Assembly (NCBI GenBank): GCA_024398075.1
Contig: JAKSJM010000011.1
Span: 1 to 58,648 of the forward strand
Source: Bacteroidales bacterium
GTDB taxonomy: Bacteria > Bacteroidota > Bacteroidia > Bacteroidales > UBA932
DNA: 58,648 nt
Reading direction: 5' to 3'
Part shown: positions 1-7,113 of the stretch, piece after piece
Layout: each line of letters opens with the position of its first letter
Position numbering within the stretch: position 1 is the first letter of the stretch
Made by a program: the position numbers and the translations under genes
Notes under the pieces: model-generated
Told to the model about the DNA's origin: nothing
Databases searched by the model: none
What the model saw: the letters and a program-made list of their open reading frames with translations, nothing else

Positions 1-1
1 G

Positions 2-178
2 ATGCTTGCTACTGATATCTCAGCGAAGGATTGCCTTGATTATTGGCTTAATCACGTTGCCGAACATGGCTGTGTGGAAATACACAGAAGCCTATTTGAA
101 TTCGAGGATGACAACAACACCATTTCTACTGAATTACGCCTTCCTAATGGTTGGGACTATAGACATATTTTTGAATAA
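2..178 (+). CDS. C-terminal fragment of an unidentified protein (5' end outside window)
   Basis: An open frame enters from the left edge and stops with TAA at 176-178, 8 bases before the next start codon. The 58 visible residues are acidic and have ordinary composition, ending in GWDYRHIFE. An ATG at position 2 is present, but the gene most likely begins upstream of the window. The tight spacing suggests it is co-transcribed with the lipoprotein genes that follow. I do not recognise the family, and the fragment is too short for a functional call. Confidence 0.45.
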   Translation: MLATDISAKDCLDYWLNHVAEHGCVEIHRSLFEFEDDNNTISTELRLPNGWDYRHIFE

Positions 179-186
179 CTGAAATC

Positions 187-1752
187 ATGAGAAGTCCTCA
201 TTGTTTAGTCTCAGCCGCAGTCATTGCACTTGGACTCGCGGCCTGCACCAAGGAAGAGTCCACGACTCCCTCCGAGCAGCCTTCTGAATGCCAGATCACT
301 ATCATTGCCAGCACAGAAAGTTGTGTAGACACAAAGGCGTCGCTGTCTGGCAATGACACTGATGGCTATAAGGTTCTGTGGAGTACAGGGGACAAGATAA
401 CATTGGTCAAGGGCTCCAATTTATATGAATTCACCCTAGCAGATGGAGTGGGCACAACTACAGGCTCATTTACCGGACCCCGCCTGGACAATGGAGAGTA
501 CCAGGCCTACTACGGGACTGACGGAGAGGAGCTGTCCGGTCTTTTTGATTACAAAGGAATCAACATGATCAGTTCTGCCCCGATGGTGGCAGACGTCACC
601 ATCACTGATGGCGTGACATCCGTGGCAAGATTCAGGAACCTATGCGGTCTGCTGCGTCTGACATTGAAGGGATGCGGCACAGTGAAAGAGATCAAGGTTC
701 ACGCCAGTCAGCCATTGAACGGGCACTTGAGTATTGACGAGAAACAAGGTTATGCCTATGTTCGCGCTTTTGACGATGGACAGGACCATTATGACAACAC
801 CCTCTTTTGCGGAGACGGAGTTGCACTCACCGACGAAGGCATAGATTTCCTCATCCCCATGCCACAGAATGAGTATGACGGTATAAGGATTGAGATTACT
901 GATGACACGGAGTACAAATGCACCAAGACCCTGAAGGCGGGCAAGAAACTCAATATCGCCCGCGCACAAATCACCCCTGTCAGACTCACTTTCACCAAGC
1001 CCGTCATACCTGATGGAGCGCTATCAGGTGAGTTTAAGGTCAATGATTCCGACAAGAAGGTCTTCTTCTCCAAGGGTAACATGTATTGTTACACTGGTGG
1101 ACCATACAGGCCAAATTTCGAGTTCGAAGAAAACCAGTACAGCTTCGCGAAGGCTTGGGACATGAATCACGTCAGTCATTTTTACTGGGACGGGCATGAA
1201 GAGCATTCATATACCTATCTTCCTGCTGATACTCACAGCGGAAATGGTGTATTATTCACCAATGACTCAGATGATCGCGAAAAGCCAAACAGTATCTTCG
1301 CCGCCAATGATTTATTTGGAACATATCGCACTCTCTCCAAAGACGAGTGGCAGTATCTGTTCGAGCACCACCAGCACAGAAGGGTTACTGTCAATGGCAT
1401 AGGAGGTTGTGTAATTGCCCCGTATGGGACAGCTCTGGCAAGCGGCAAGACTTCATTTACCACCAGCGAGCTGAATGACGGCCATCTCGTCTTCCTTCCA
1501 GTTGCAGGTTCCCGCTATGCTGGTACCTACCTCGAAAGCGAAATCGGTTATGGCTACTATTGGTCGTCGTCTGCTTCCGATGACGGATACTCGTACTGTG
1601 TATGTATTGATGGTAACGAAGTCAGTCTTGTAAAAAAGCATATCGACAGTGGCTGCTGCATCCGCCTCGTGACAGACATGGATTATGAGGCACCATTGGT
1701 GTCATCTGATATTGAGAAACCTGAGGATAGCGATAATTACGGTTGGGAATAA
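187..1752 (+). CDS. Surface lipoprotein: fimbrillin-like N-terminal half plus FISUMP/DUF1566-like C-terminal domain
   Basis: The 521-residue protein starts with a lipoprotein signal peptide ending in the lipobox LAAC, so it should be an outer-membrane or surface lipoprotein. Residues ~35-270 resemble the fimbrillin-like (Mfa/BF2867-type) domain, with the pattern RFrNlCGlLrLtLkG and later CGdGVAL. The same pattern occurs in the next gene, so the two are paralogous over this half. Residues ~280-500 look like a FISUMP/DUF1566-type module, with the WSSSasDdgYsYcvcid segment and the terminal CCIRLVTD typical of that family. The gene is followed 6 bp later by the second lipoprotein, implying one transcript. 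The role is probably adhesion or surface recognition; no ligand can be inferred. The domain calls are from remembered family patterns, not a profile search. Confidence 0.75.
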   Translation: MRSPHCLVSAAVIALGLAACTKEESTTPSEQPSECQITIIASTESCVDTKASLSGNDTDGYKVLWSTGDKITLVKGSNLYEFTLADGVGTTTGSFTGPRLDNGEYQAYYGTDGEELSGLFDYKGINMISSAPMVADVTITDGVTSVARFRNLCGLLRLTLKGCGTVKEIKVHASQPLNGHLSIDEKQGYAYVRAFDDGQDHYDNTLFCGDGVALTDEGIDFLIPMPQNEYDGIRIEITDDTEYKCTKTLKAGKKLNIARAQITPVRLTFTKPVIPDGALSGEFKVNDSDKKVFFSKGNMYCYTGGPYRPNFEFEENQYSFAKAWDMNHVSHFYWDGHEEHSYTYLPADTHSGNGVLFTNDSDDREKPNSIFAANDLFGTYRTLSKDEWQYLFEHHQHRRVTVNGIGGCVIAPYGTALASGKTSFTTSELNDGHLVFLPVAGSRYAGTYLESEIGYGYYWSSSASDDGYSYCVCIDGNEVSLVKKHIDSGCCIRLVTDMDYEAPLVSSDIEKPEDSDNYGWE

Positions 1753-1758
1753 ACGTCT

Positions 1759-3450
1759 ATGGATATGAAAAAGACATTATTTCTTCTTTCCATGCTCGCA
1801 GTGGCTGCATGTACGGCAGACAATATCGGCATCGAGGAACCAGCGAGCAGCGATGTGAAGTTCTACGCCTCATTTGAGGGAGCTGACCTTACCAAGACTT
1901 ACCTTGATAATGATGGCTACATCCGCTGGAACGCAGATGACAGCGTATCGATTTTCGCGGGCAAGACATATAATCAGCAGTTCAGGTTTGACGGCTCTAC
2001 TGGTGATAGCGGAAACTCATTCACAATGGTCGGCAGCCCCGGAACAGGAACTGAGCTTCAGGCTAACTATTCAGTATATCCATACTCAGAGAACAACCTT
2101 ATCACGCCGACTGGAGTACTCGGCGTTACGCTCCCTGATACTCAGGTGTATGCTGAGAACTCATTTGGATTGAATGCCAATACGATGGTCGCAGTCACCG
2201 AAAACGTCGCTGACAAGCATTTGCGATTCAAGAATGTCTGCGGCTACCTCAAGATGTCCCTCTACGGTGACGCCACGATCAAGTCTATTACCCTTAGGGG
2301 CAATAATCGTGAAACGATTGCTGGAATGACCCTTGTCAATGCGTCATTTAATGGCACACCTAGCACACGTCCCGCTCTCGGGGCGACAGAATCAATTACC
2401 ATTGACTGCGGCGAAGGCGTGGCTCTTGGCGCCACCCAAGAGACTGCTACTGTCTTCTACTTTGTCGTTCCTCCAGTAGAATTCTCTAATGGCATCACCA
2501 TTACGGCGACAGCTGCAGACGGAAGAGTGCTTAAGAAGACCACGACACGCCCTCTCAAGGTGGAGCGAAACAAGATTTCAAAGATGAGCGCGCTGGAGTA
2601 TGACGAACCGTTCCCGTTCAAAGGCTTGACTTTCACAGCAGATGAGGAGTCTACAATTGCTCTGAACAAGCAAGGCCAACCTGAGCCGATCACTCTTGAA
2701 TACAGTAAAGACAATTACGTCTGGACCTCATACACTATCGGGGAGACTATCAACCTCGAGGCCGGTGAATATGTTTACTTCAGAGCTGGAGAAGGTGGAA
2801 ATCAGACCTTCAGCGACGAGAACGAACTAAGAAACTTCTACTATTTCTCTATGGCTGGAAGAATCAGAGCGTCGGGAAACATCATGTCGCTGCTTGACAG
2901 GACGCTGACTAGGAATTCCGTACCAAAGAATTGTTTCAACTGTTTGTTCATAGGTTGCAACAGGCTTTTCTCCGCGCCTAAACTCCCTGCAACTGAACTT
3001 GCGGAAGGATGCTATTACGGAATGTTCGCAAACTGCAATAATCTTGAAACGGCTCCGGAACTTCCTGCAACTACTCTTGCACTTGCTTGCTATTTGGATA
3101 TGTTCTTGAATTGTACATCATTGACGACGGCTCCGGAACTTCCTGCTTTGAATCTTGCACCATTGTGTTATACTTCTATGTTCCAAGGTTGTTCAAATCT
3201 CGTGACTGCGCCGGAATTGCCTGCAACGACACTTACCAGCAACTGCTACCAGAAGATGTTTGATTCATGTGAGAAGCTGAATTATGTAAAGATGCTCGCT
3301 ACCGACATACCTGATACTGGTTTTTGCCTTTCCGGTTGGCTTAATGGCGTGGCTTCCGAAGGAAACATCTATCTAAGCAAGTCATTACCTGATGAGGCCT
3401 TGGAGAAACTGAACCTTCCTGAGGATTGGCACATCTGGCGCAACGATTAA
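1759..3450 (+). CDS. Surface lipoprotein: fimbrillin-like N-terminal half plus 26-residue BspA/DUF285-like repeats
   Basis: The protein has 563 residues with a lipoprotein signal ending AVAAC. The N-terminal ~270 residues match the upstream gene in pattern (RFkNvCGyLkmsLyG, CGeGVAL, FxxPp, GItItaT). The C-terminal part carries five tandem units whose leading Cys falls at residues 392, 418, 444, 470 and 496, an exact 26-residue period. Each unit reads roughly CYxxMFxnCxnLxtAPELPA. This resembles leucine-rich BspA or DUF285-type repeats of bacterial surface adhesins. The start MDMKKTL or MKKTL is equally possible; I keep the first. It follows the previous stop by 6 bp and probably shares its operon. 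Likely a surface adhesin; the partner is unknown. Confidence 0.75.
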   Translation: MDMKKTLFLLSMLAVAACTADNIGIEEPASSDVKFYASFEGADLTKTYLDNDGYIRWNADDSVSIFAGKTYNQQFRFDGSTGDSGNSFTMVGSPGTGTELQANYSVYPYSENNLITPTGVLGVTLPDTQVYAENSFGLNANTMVAVTENVADKHLRFKNVCGYLKMSLYGDATIKSITLRGNNRETIAGMTLVNASFNGTPSTRPALGATESITIDCGEGVALGATQETATVFYFVVPPVEFSNGITITATAADGRVLKKTTTRPLKVERNKISKMSALEYDEPFPFKGLTFTADEESTIALNKQGQPEPITLEYSKDNYVWTSYTIGETINLEAGEYVYFRAGEGGNQTFSDENELRNFYYFSMAGRIRASGNIMSLLDRTLTRNSVPKNCFNCLFIGCNRLFSAPKLPATELAEGCYYGMFANCNNLETAPELPATTLALACYLDMFLNCTSLTTAPELPALNLAPLCYTSMFQGCSNLVTAPELPATTLTSNCYQKMFDSCEKLNYVKMLATDIPDTGFCLSGWLNGVASEGNIYLSKSLPDEALEKLNLPEDWHIWRND

Positions 3451-3470
3451 TAAAGCTCACTTGGTGAATC

Positions 3471-4925
3471 CTACATCTCGCTGAGAACGATCATAGTCTC
3501 CGGCCCGATTTCAAGCTGCAAACCCTGCTTGAGATCGGTGCTGGAGATTATCTCTTCTGGATTCAATTTATCTTTCTCCGCCACTACCTCGAGTCCGGAG
3601 TTGTAAACGAACTTCTTGACGTTGCTGAAACCGTCAAAGCCATCTGATATTATTTCACACTTCTCGGACTTGTCACGCGACACATTTACCAGCGCAATTG
3701 TTCTCTTTCCGTCCTTGACGCAGCTGACAGACTTTACGAAAGGATTTCCTATGGTCTTCACTGTGTAAATGTCGCAGCCGTCAGGGATATAGCGGCACAC
3801 AAGAGCCCAGGCATAGAACCAAGGGCGTATCTTCTCCTTGGCCGCTCCGTATTTCTCCTCCCCAAGGATGTTCCAGAATCCCCAGATCTTGAGTTTGTCA
3901 CGCTCCTTGAAGTGCATGGCATCGTCAAGCATCCAAGCCACACATCCTGAGTAGCCGGCGTTAATCACCTGAAAAGTGATGTCAGCCATATCGGTGCCGT
4001 AGAAATAATCAAACACAAACATCTGTGAATCTGCTTCCGAAGCGTACGGGTCGGCAGCAATGCGTCTTGCTGCCTCTTCCCGATACCAGCCACCACCATC
4101 CTCAGCGGTATACTTGAATCCGACTTCTCCAAGGACTATCTTCGAATCGGACGGAACTTCAGCGGCATAGGCACGGGCCATCTTGGAGAATTCACCCGAA
4201 TTCACGAATTCCTTTCCGGGATAATAGTGCATATTGTAAAGGCTCGTGTACTGGGCAAGTTCATTTTTCTCGCGAGTTATCCACCAGGTCTCGCGGTCAT
4301 TCCACACAGCGGCATCGGGCCCGGCGATCTTCAACTTCCCTGCAAGTCGCGTCTGGTCAATGCTACTGCCGAAAGCCTTGACCACGTCGCTCCAGAGCTC
4401 GAAGCTGCAATTTGTGGCGGACCAGCTACCATTTGGTTCGTTAACCACAATGAATTCCTTTATGCAGTCGTAACCATTGTCACAAATCAGCATCTCCACA
4501 TTTTTGACTGACTTTGAGATATTTGCAATGTTTACGGCACCATCTTTCACGAAACTGCCGCCCCAGTCGCCAAAGAGCACATATACGCCTCGCGACTGGC
4601 AATAGTCAAGAATCTTCAGGAGGTCTGATTTCGGCTCGTCGTATGCGGTGCCCAGCATCACCCTGATCAGGGCAGGCTGCATCCTGTCGAGGCGCTGGTA
4701 TAGTTTTGTCCAATCAGATTCGCCGATGGGGCCAGCCTCATACGGGTCCCATTGCACACCGTTTCCAATGTAGCCTTTGGAAACAAACTGGTGCGTGTTT
4801 ATGTTGACAATGGTGCCTGCGTTGAAGTTTGGGTCATAGGCGATCTCTTGCGCTGATGGTTTACCATAACAGCCTACCAGAATAGAAGTTAATAGTAGCG
4901 TCGCGAGGATGAAGTTTCTTGTCAT
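3471..4925 (-). CDS. Clan GH-A (beta/alpha)8 glycoside hydrolase, lipoprotein (GH5/GH39-like)
   Basis: The 484-residue protein begins with a lipoprotein signal (LVGC) and has the two-glutamate layout of clan GH-A. A likely acid/base Glu163 lies in VVNEPNG after strand 4, and a likely nucleophile Glu267 lies in VLGEVGF at strand 7. A WMLDD segment near strand 8 and a C-terminal beta-sandwich tail fit GH5/GH39/GH30 relatives. The exact family and substrate cannot be decided by eye; a beta-linked glycan is expected from the clan. It is transcribed alone, convergent with the preceding lipoproteins (20 bp apart), from a promoter at 4942-4974 that overlaps a long palindrome. It probably acts at the cell surface or in the periplasm. 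Confidence 0.75.
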   Translation of the reverse strand: MTRNFILATLLLTSILVGCYGKPSAQEIAYDPNFNAGTIVNINTHQFVSKGYIGNGVQWDPYEAGPIGESDWTKLYQRLDRMQPALIRVMLGTAYDEPKSDLLKILDYCQSRGVYVLFGDWGGSFVKDGAVNIANISKSVKNVEMLICDNGYDCIKEFIVVNEPNGSWSATNCSFELWSDVVKAFGSSIDQTRLAGKLKIAGPDAAVWNDRETWWITREKNELAQYTSLYNMHYYPGKEFVNSGEFSKMARAYAAEVPSDSKIVLGEVGFKYTAEDGGGWYREEAARRIAADPYASEADSQMFVFDYFYGTDMADITFQVINAGYSGCVAWMLDDAMHFKERDKLKIWGFWNILGEEKYGAAKEKIRPWFYAWALVCRYIPDGCDIYTVKTIGNPFVKSVSCVKDGKRTIALVNVSRDKSEKCEIISDGFDGFSNVKKFVYNSGLEVVAEKDKLNPEEIISSTDLKQGLQLEIGPETMIVLSEM

Positions 4926-4941
4926 GTCGTAAGCGTTTTGC

Positions 4942-4974
4942 TAAAGTTAATATCTTGAATTCTATATACACAAA
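4942..4974 (-). promoter_or_regulatory. Predicted Bacteroidetes-type promoter for the GH-A lipoprotein gene
   Basis: On the minus strand, TTTG at 4974-4971 is followed after 21 bases by TAACTTTA at 4949-4942, a 7/8 match to TAnnTTTG. Spacing and placement about 17 bases before the start codon fit the -33/-7 promoter. The -33 box lies inside one arm of a 15-bp palindrome. Confidence 0.45.
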
Positions 4975-4997
4975 AAAATAGTTTTTTTTGTGTATAT
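4964..4997. repeat. Perfect 15-bp inverted repeat with A/T tracts (possible operator or bidirectional terminator)
   Basis: ATATACACAAAAAAA at 4964-4978 is exactly complementary to 4983-4997, leaving a 4-base TAGT loop. It lies 39 bases upstream of the GH-A gene and covers its predicted -33 element, which suits an operator. The A and T tracts could also give a weak bidirectional terminator. Confidence 0.6.
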
Positions 4998-5310
4998 TAA
5001 TTGCTTACACATGCTTAATAACTATATCGAGGCAGCGCGCTGTCTTTTGTGGTTTCCATTGCGAAAACCCGTTCATGCTGGCATCCTCTGTGATTGGAAT
5101 TTCAACTTCACCCACCAATGTATGATTTTCCCAATGGGAACCATTATTTACAAGATATTGTCCAGATGCGCATTTTGCTTGTTTATACAACCGCTTTTCG
5201 CGATAGTACAACAACTTGTAAAAATGCTTTCGACAACGATAAGAATTGTCTGTGACACGCATGATACCTTTGCGGCACAAACAGAAACAAGAATCAAAAA
5301 ATTTATAGTT
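4998..5310. other. Intergenic stretch, possibly holding a decayed gene 3' end on the minus strand
   Basis: No convincing gene is present, and the DNA is more AT-rich than its neighbours. A minus-strand frame ending with TAA-type stop near 5005 encodes a protein-like string (KCASGQYLVNNGSHWENH followed by GEVEIPITEDAS) without a credible start or leader. It may be a remnant of a lost gene. The plus-strand promoter of the following lipoprotein lies in its right part. Confidence 0.3.
5246..5272 (+). promoter_or_regulatory. Predicted promoter of the small lipocalin-like lipoprotein
   Basis: TACCTTTG at 5265-5272 fits TAnnTTTG exactly. A TTG at 5246-5248 lies 16 bases upstream, a little closer than the usual 19-21. 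The -7 box is 38 bases before the ATG at 5311. Confidence 0.4.
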
Positions 5311-5697
5311 ATGAAAAAGTTATTTCTAATCATCTGCACTGTTTTCGCAGTATTCATGGCATCTTCATGCACCACCAGGGTCGAGGAGGATTCTTATGAC
5401 ATCGTTGGCTACTGGAAATTCACTGGATTCAATGGCAAGGAATACCCTGATGATTACCACTACCTCCAGGTTATAAATGACATGATCGTCGTCTATGACC
5501 GCTATGAGAACACCGTTGCTTCATTCGGTTACAAAAGGACGAACAATACGCTGACCCTGACTGCACCATTTGCCGGAGAATACACAACCATCCTGGTGGA
5601 TTCAGCATCATACGACGAGGTAGCCAAACTCGGTCAGATGTGCTGGGACTGCGGAAACGGCCAGAAGTACTATTTCGGTATCTGGAACAGAGACTAG
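5311..5697 (+). CDS. Small lipoprotein, lipocalin-like
   Basis: The 128-residue protein has a short signal peptide with lipobox ASSC. The mature part opens with YDIVGYWKFTGFNG and alternates short beta-strand-like stretches, as in small lipocalin-like lipoproteins common in Bacteroidales. I start it at 5311 because this ATG begins a canonical signal peptide and sits just after a -7 box; a longer upstream frame has no leader. It stands alone between two non-coding stretches. The function is unknown; ligand binding is only a family-level guess. Confidence 0.7.
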   Translation: MKKLFLIICTVFAVFMASSCTTRVEEDSYDIVGYWKFTGFNGKEYPDDYHYLQVINDMIVVYDRYENTVASFGYKRTNNTLTLTAPFAGEYTTILVDSASYDEVAKLGQMCWDCGNGQKYYFGIWNRD

Positions 5698-5881
5698 TAG
5701 AGATCTGAGATCTCGCCGGCAATGATGAAGCTGGTATCTACGATCGTGTAAGCGAGGAGCCTGGCGGACCTTCCGTGCTGCGCACCCCATCCCCCTCGAC
5801 ACTTGCGCAGCTGCAGCGCACAGGATGGCGATTCCGTGCGCAAGGGACGGGCATTTCGATGGAAAATGGCTGAAACCTGCC

Positions 5882-5930
5882 ACACTTGCGCAAAGGGATG
5901 CTGCCAAAAGCCGATTTTATGCGCAAGTGT
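5882..5930. repeat. 11-bp perfect inverted repeat, 27-base spacer
   Basis: ACACTTGCGCA at 5882-5892 is the exact reverse complement of TGCGCAAGTGT at 5920-5930. A further copy of the left arm sequence (ACACTTGCGCA) occurs near 5800-5810, so the arms belong to a repeated family. Confidence 0.65.
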
Positions 5931-5949
5931 CAGCGCAAGGGCGGTTCGG

Positions 5950-5989
5950 AGAGGGTTTCGTGCGTGGAAACGCCTGTTCTGCGCACGAG
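5950..5989. repeat. 40-bp direct repeat, copy 1
   Basis: This copy runs from AGAGGGTTTCGTGCGTGGA to CTGCGCACGAG and matches 6085-6124 at 37 of 40 positions. TCGTGCG and CGCACGA inside it are complementary, so each copy can form a hairpin. Confidence 0.75.
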
Positions 5990-6084
5990 GCGAGGCGGCA
6001 TCAGGGGGACTGGAGATGAAAATAGCTAATTCCTGCACCCAGAGCATCGACTTGACGCCGCATCAGGTGCGATGGCCCCTCCGC

Positions 6085-6124
6085 AGAGGGTTTCGTGCGT
6101 GGAGAGGCCCGTTCTGCGCACGAG
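6085..6124. repeat. 40-bp direct repeat, copy 2
   Basis: Second copy of the element at 5950-5989, offset by 135 bp, with three mismatches confined to the hairpin loop. Loop-only changes suggest the stem (TCGTGCG/CGCACGA) is conserved or that the copies are recent. Confidence 0.75.
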
Positions 6125-6159
6125 ACGCGGTCCGGCGAGGGTTTCTCGGATGTCCGGGA

Positions 6160-6290
6160 ACAGAACGGATGCATATGCGGCTTCGCCGCAAGCCGTAAAT
6201 GAAGGAGCCAGTGCTAAAGCAAGCTTTGCACTGGCATCCTTCATTTACGACTGATGCCGCACCAAAGTGCGGCATCTGCATTCGTTCTGT
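6160..6290. repeat. 131-bp palindromic element folding as a four-way junction
   Basis: Four nested stems are visible. The outer stem pairs 6160-6173 with 6277-6290 (14 bp, one G-T). Inside it are TGCGGC/GCCGCA (6176-6190), a long hairpin pairing 6194-6206 with 6237-6249 and 6208-6214 with 6228-6234, and a perfect 10-bp hairpin 6253-6262/6267-6276 with a CAAA loop. Nearly every base is paired. It sits 6 bases beyond the 3' end of tRNA-Ser on the minus strand. It may be a REP/MITE-like mobile palindrome or a structured RNA/terminator; the sequence does not decide. Confidence 0.75.
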
Positions 6291-6296
6291 ATAGCG

Positions 6297-6385
6297 CGGA
6301 GAGGACGAGATTCGAACTCGTGGTACCAATTGCTCAGTACGTCGGTTTAGCAAACCGGTGGTTTCAGCCACTCACCCACCTCTCC
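6297..6385 (-). tRNA. tRNA-Ser (anticodon GCU)
   Basis: The minus strand folds as a class II tRNA of 89 bases. The acceptor stem is GGAGAGG (6385-6379) with CCTCTCC (6304-6298), and the discriminator is G at 6297. The T-loop TTCGAATC lies near the 3' end, a long variable arm is present, and the anticodon loop TTGCTAA gives GCU, reading AGC/AGU serine codons. CCA is not encoded. The top pair of the anticodon stem appears mismatched (C-A). A -7/-33 promoter lies upstream at 6419-6448. Confidence 0.93.
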
Positions 6386-6418
6386 AAACTTACCCCTCGG
6401 AGATTCCTATCGGGACTA

Positions 6419-6448
6419 CAAATATACGACAAAAATCTATATTCGCAA
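6419..6448 (-). promoter_or_regulatory. Predicted promoter of tRNA-Ser
   Basis: On the minus strand, TTG at 6448-6446 is followed after 19 bases by TATATTTG at 6426-6419, an exact TAnnTTTG match with ideal spacing. Transcription would begin about 25-30 bases before the mature tRNA 5' end. Confidence 0.6.
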
Positions 6449-6468
6449 GAATTTTTGTGCAGAAAGGC

Positions 6469-7113
6469 TCATCTTGCCTTTATCCAGAGGTCTCCTTCCG
6501 AGCCTATACGCCACTCGCCTACGTAGATGCCATAGTATTCCTGAGAGTCGTCGTCGTAGAAATAGACGGAAGTGGACGGATCGCACGACCTCAACTCTGC
6601 GCACAGAAGGCCAATGGTGTAGTCGGAGAGCTCCTCGATTTCATTGGACTCCAGGCAGAGGCATCCATAGTCGTCGAAATAGACGGAGTTTATAGTGAAG
6701 TTTATGGTGCCGCTCTCAAGATGCAGAAGTCTCTCAGAATCAGAGACTTCGCTAAGGCGGGAAAGCAGCGAGGAGGCGTCGACGAGGCGAAGCTCCGAGG
6801 AGAGCCGGTCGCGCGTGCCGCCGTCCTTGATGTTGTAGAGCTCGGCCTCGCCGGAAGCATCGATGGAGAGGAAATACACCGTCTTCGACGGCTCGTACTC
6901 CCCCACTGCCGCGGCTATCTCGGACGCAGAAAGCGTCCTCGTGGCGCGCGCATCGCACTCCAGGCACACATCGCCATCCTCATCGAGGGAGACTCCAGTG
7001 ATAGCGAAGGGAGGAAGCCCATCCCGACCCGCATCGAAGAGCAGGTCGCTGGCTTCCTCCTTTCCGGCCATCTGGAGCCGTAAGAATATGTTTGTCAGAT
7101 CACCAGTGGTCAT
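6469..7113 (-). CDS. Hypothetical cytosolic protein with an internal domain duplication, coupled to malQ
   Basis: The 214-residue acidic protein has no signal peptide. Its ATG overlaps the malQ stop by four bases (ATGA at 7113-7110), so translation is probably coupled. It appears to consist of two copies of one ~85-residue unit. In the first, ITGVSLDEDGDVCLECDA precedes a helix (LSASEIAAAVGEYEPSK) and TVYFLSIDASGEAELYNI. In the second, INSVYFDDYGCLCLESNE precedes LSDYTIGLLCAELRSCDPS and TSVYFYDDDSQEYYGIYV. I do not recognise the family. A function linked to MalQ activity or glycogen/maltodextrin metabolism is only suggested by the coupling. Confidence 0.7.
   Translation of the reverse strand: MTTGDLTNIFLRLQMAGKEEASDLLFDAGRDGLPPFAITGVSLDEDGDVCLECDARATRTLSASEIAAAVGEYEPSKTVYFLSIDASGEAELYNIKDGGTRDRLSSELRLVDASSLLSRLSEVSDSERLLHLESGTINFTINSVYFDDYGCLCLESNEIEELSDYTIGLLCAELRSCDPSTSVYFYDDDSQEYYGIYVGEWRIGSEGDLWIKAR

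Larger units (their letters stand above)
5698..6159. other. Non-coding GC-rich repeat region built on TGCGCA words
   Basis: This stretch has no gene that looks real. It repeats words such as TTGCGCA, TGCGCAAG and CTGCGCACGAG many times. It contains a perfect 11-bp inverted repeat and two 40-bp direct repeats, listed separately, plus a third partial copy (CGAGGGTTTC near 6137). Overlapping open frames on both strands are compositional shadows of the repeats. It looks like a mosaic of dispersed intergenic repeats. Confidence 0.6.

Noticed and set aside
4990-5310. N-terminal extension of the lipocalin-like protein from an ATG at 4990
   Set aside because: The upstream residues show no signal peptide and lie before the predicted promoter; the ATG at 5311 opens a canonical lipoprotein leader.
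6160-6290. Simple intrinsic terminator of tRNA-Ser
   Set aside because: The structure is far larger than a terminator, has several stems and no T run after them on the minus strand.
5698-6296. Small proteins encoded in the TGCGCA-rich region
   Set aside because: Short frames overlap on both strands and translate repeat words; no leader, motif or spacing supports translation.
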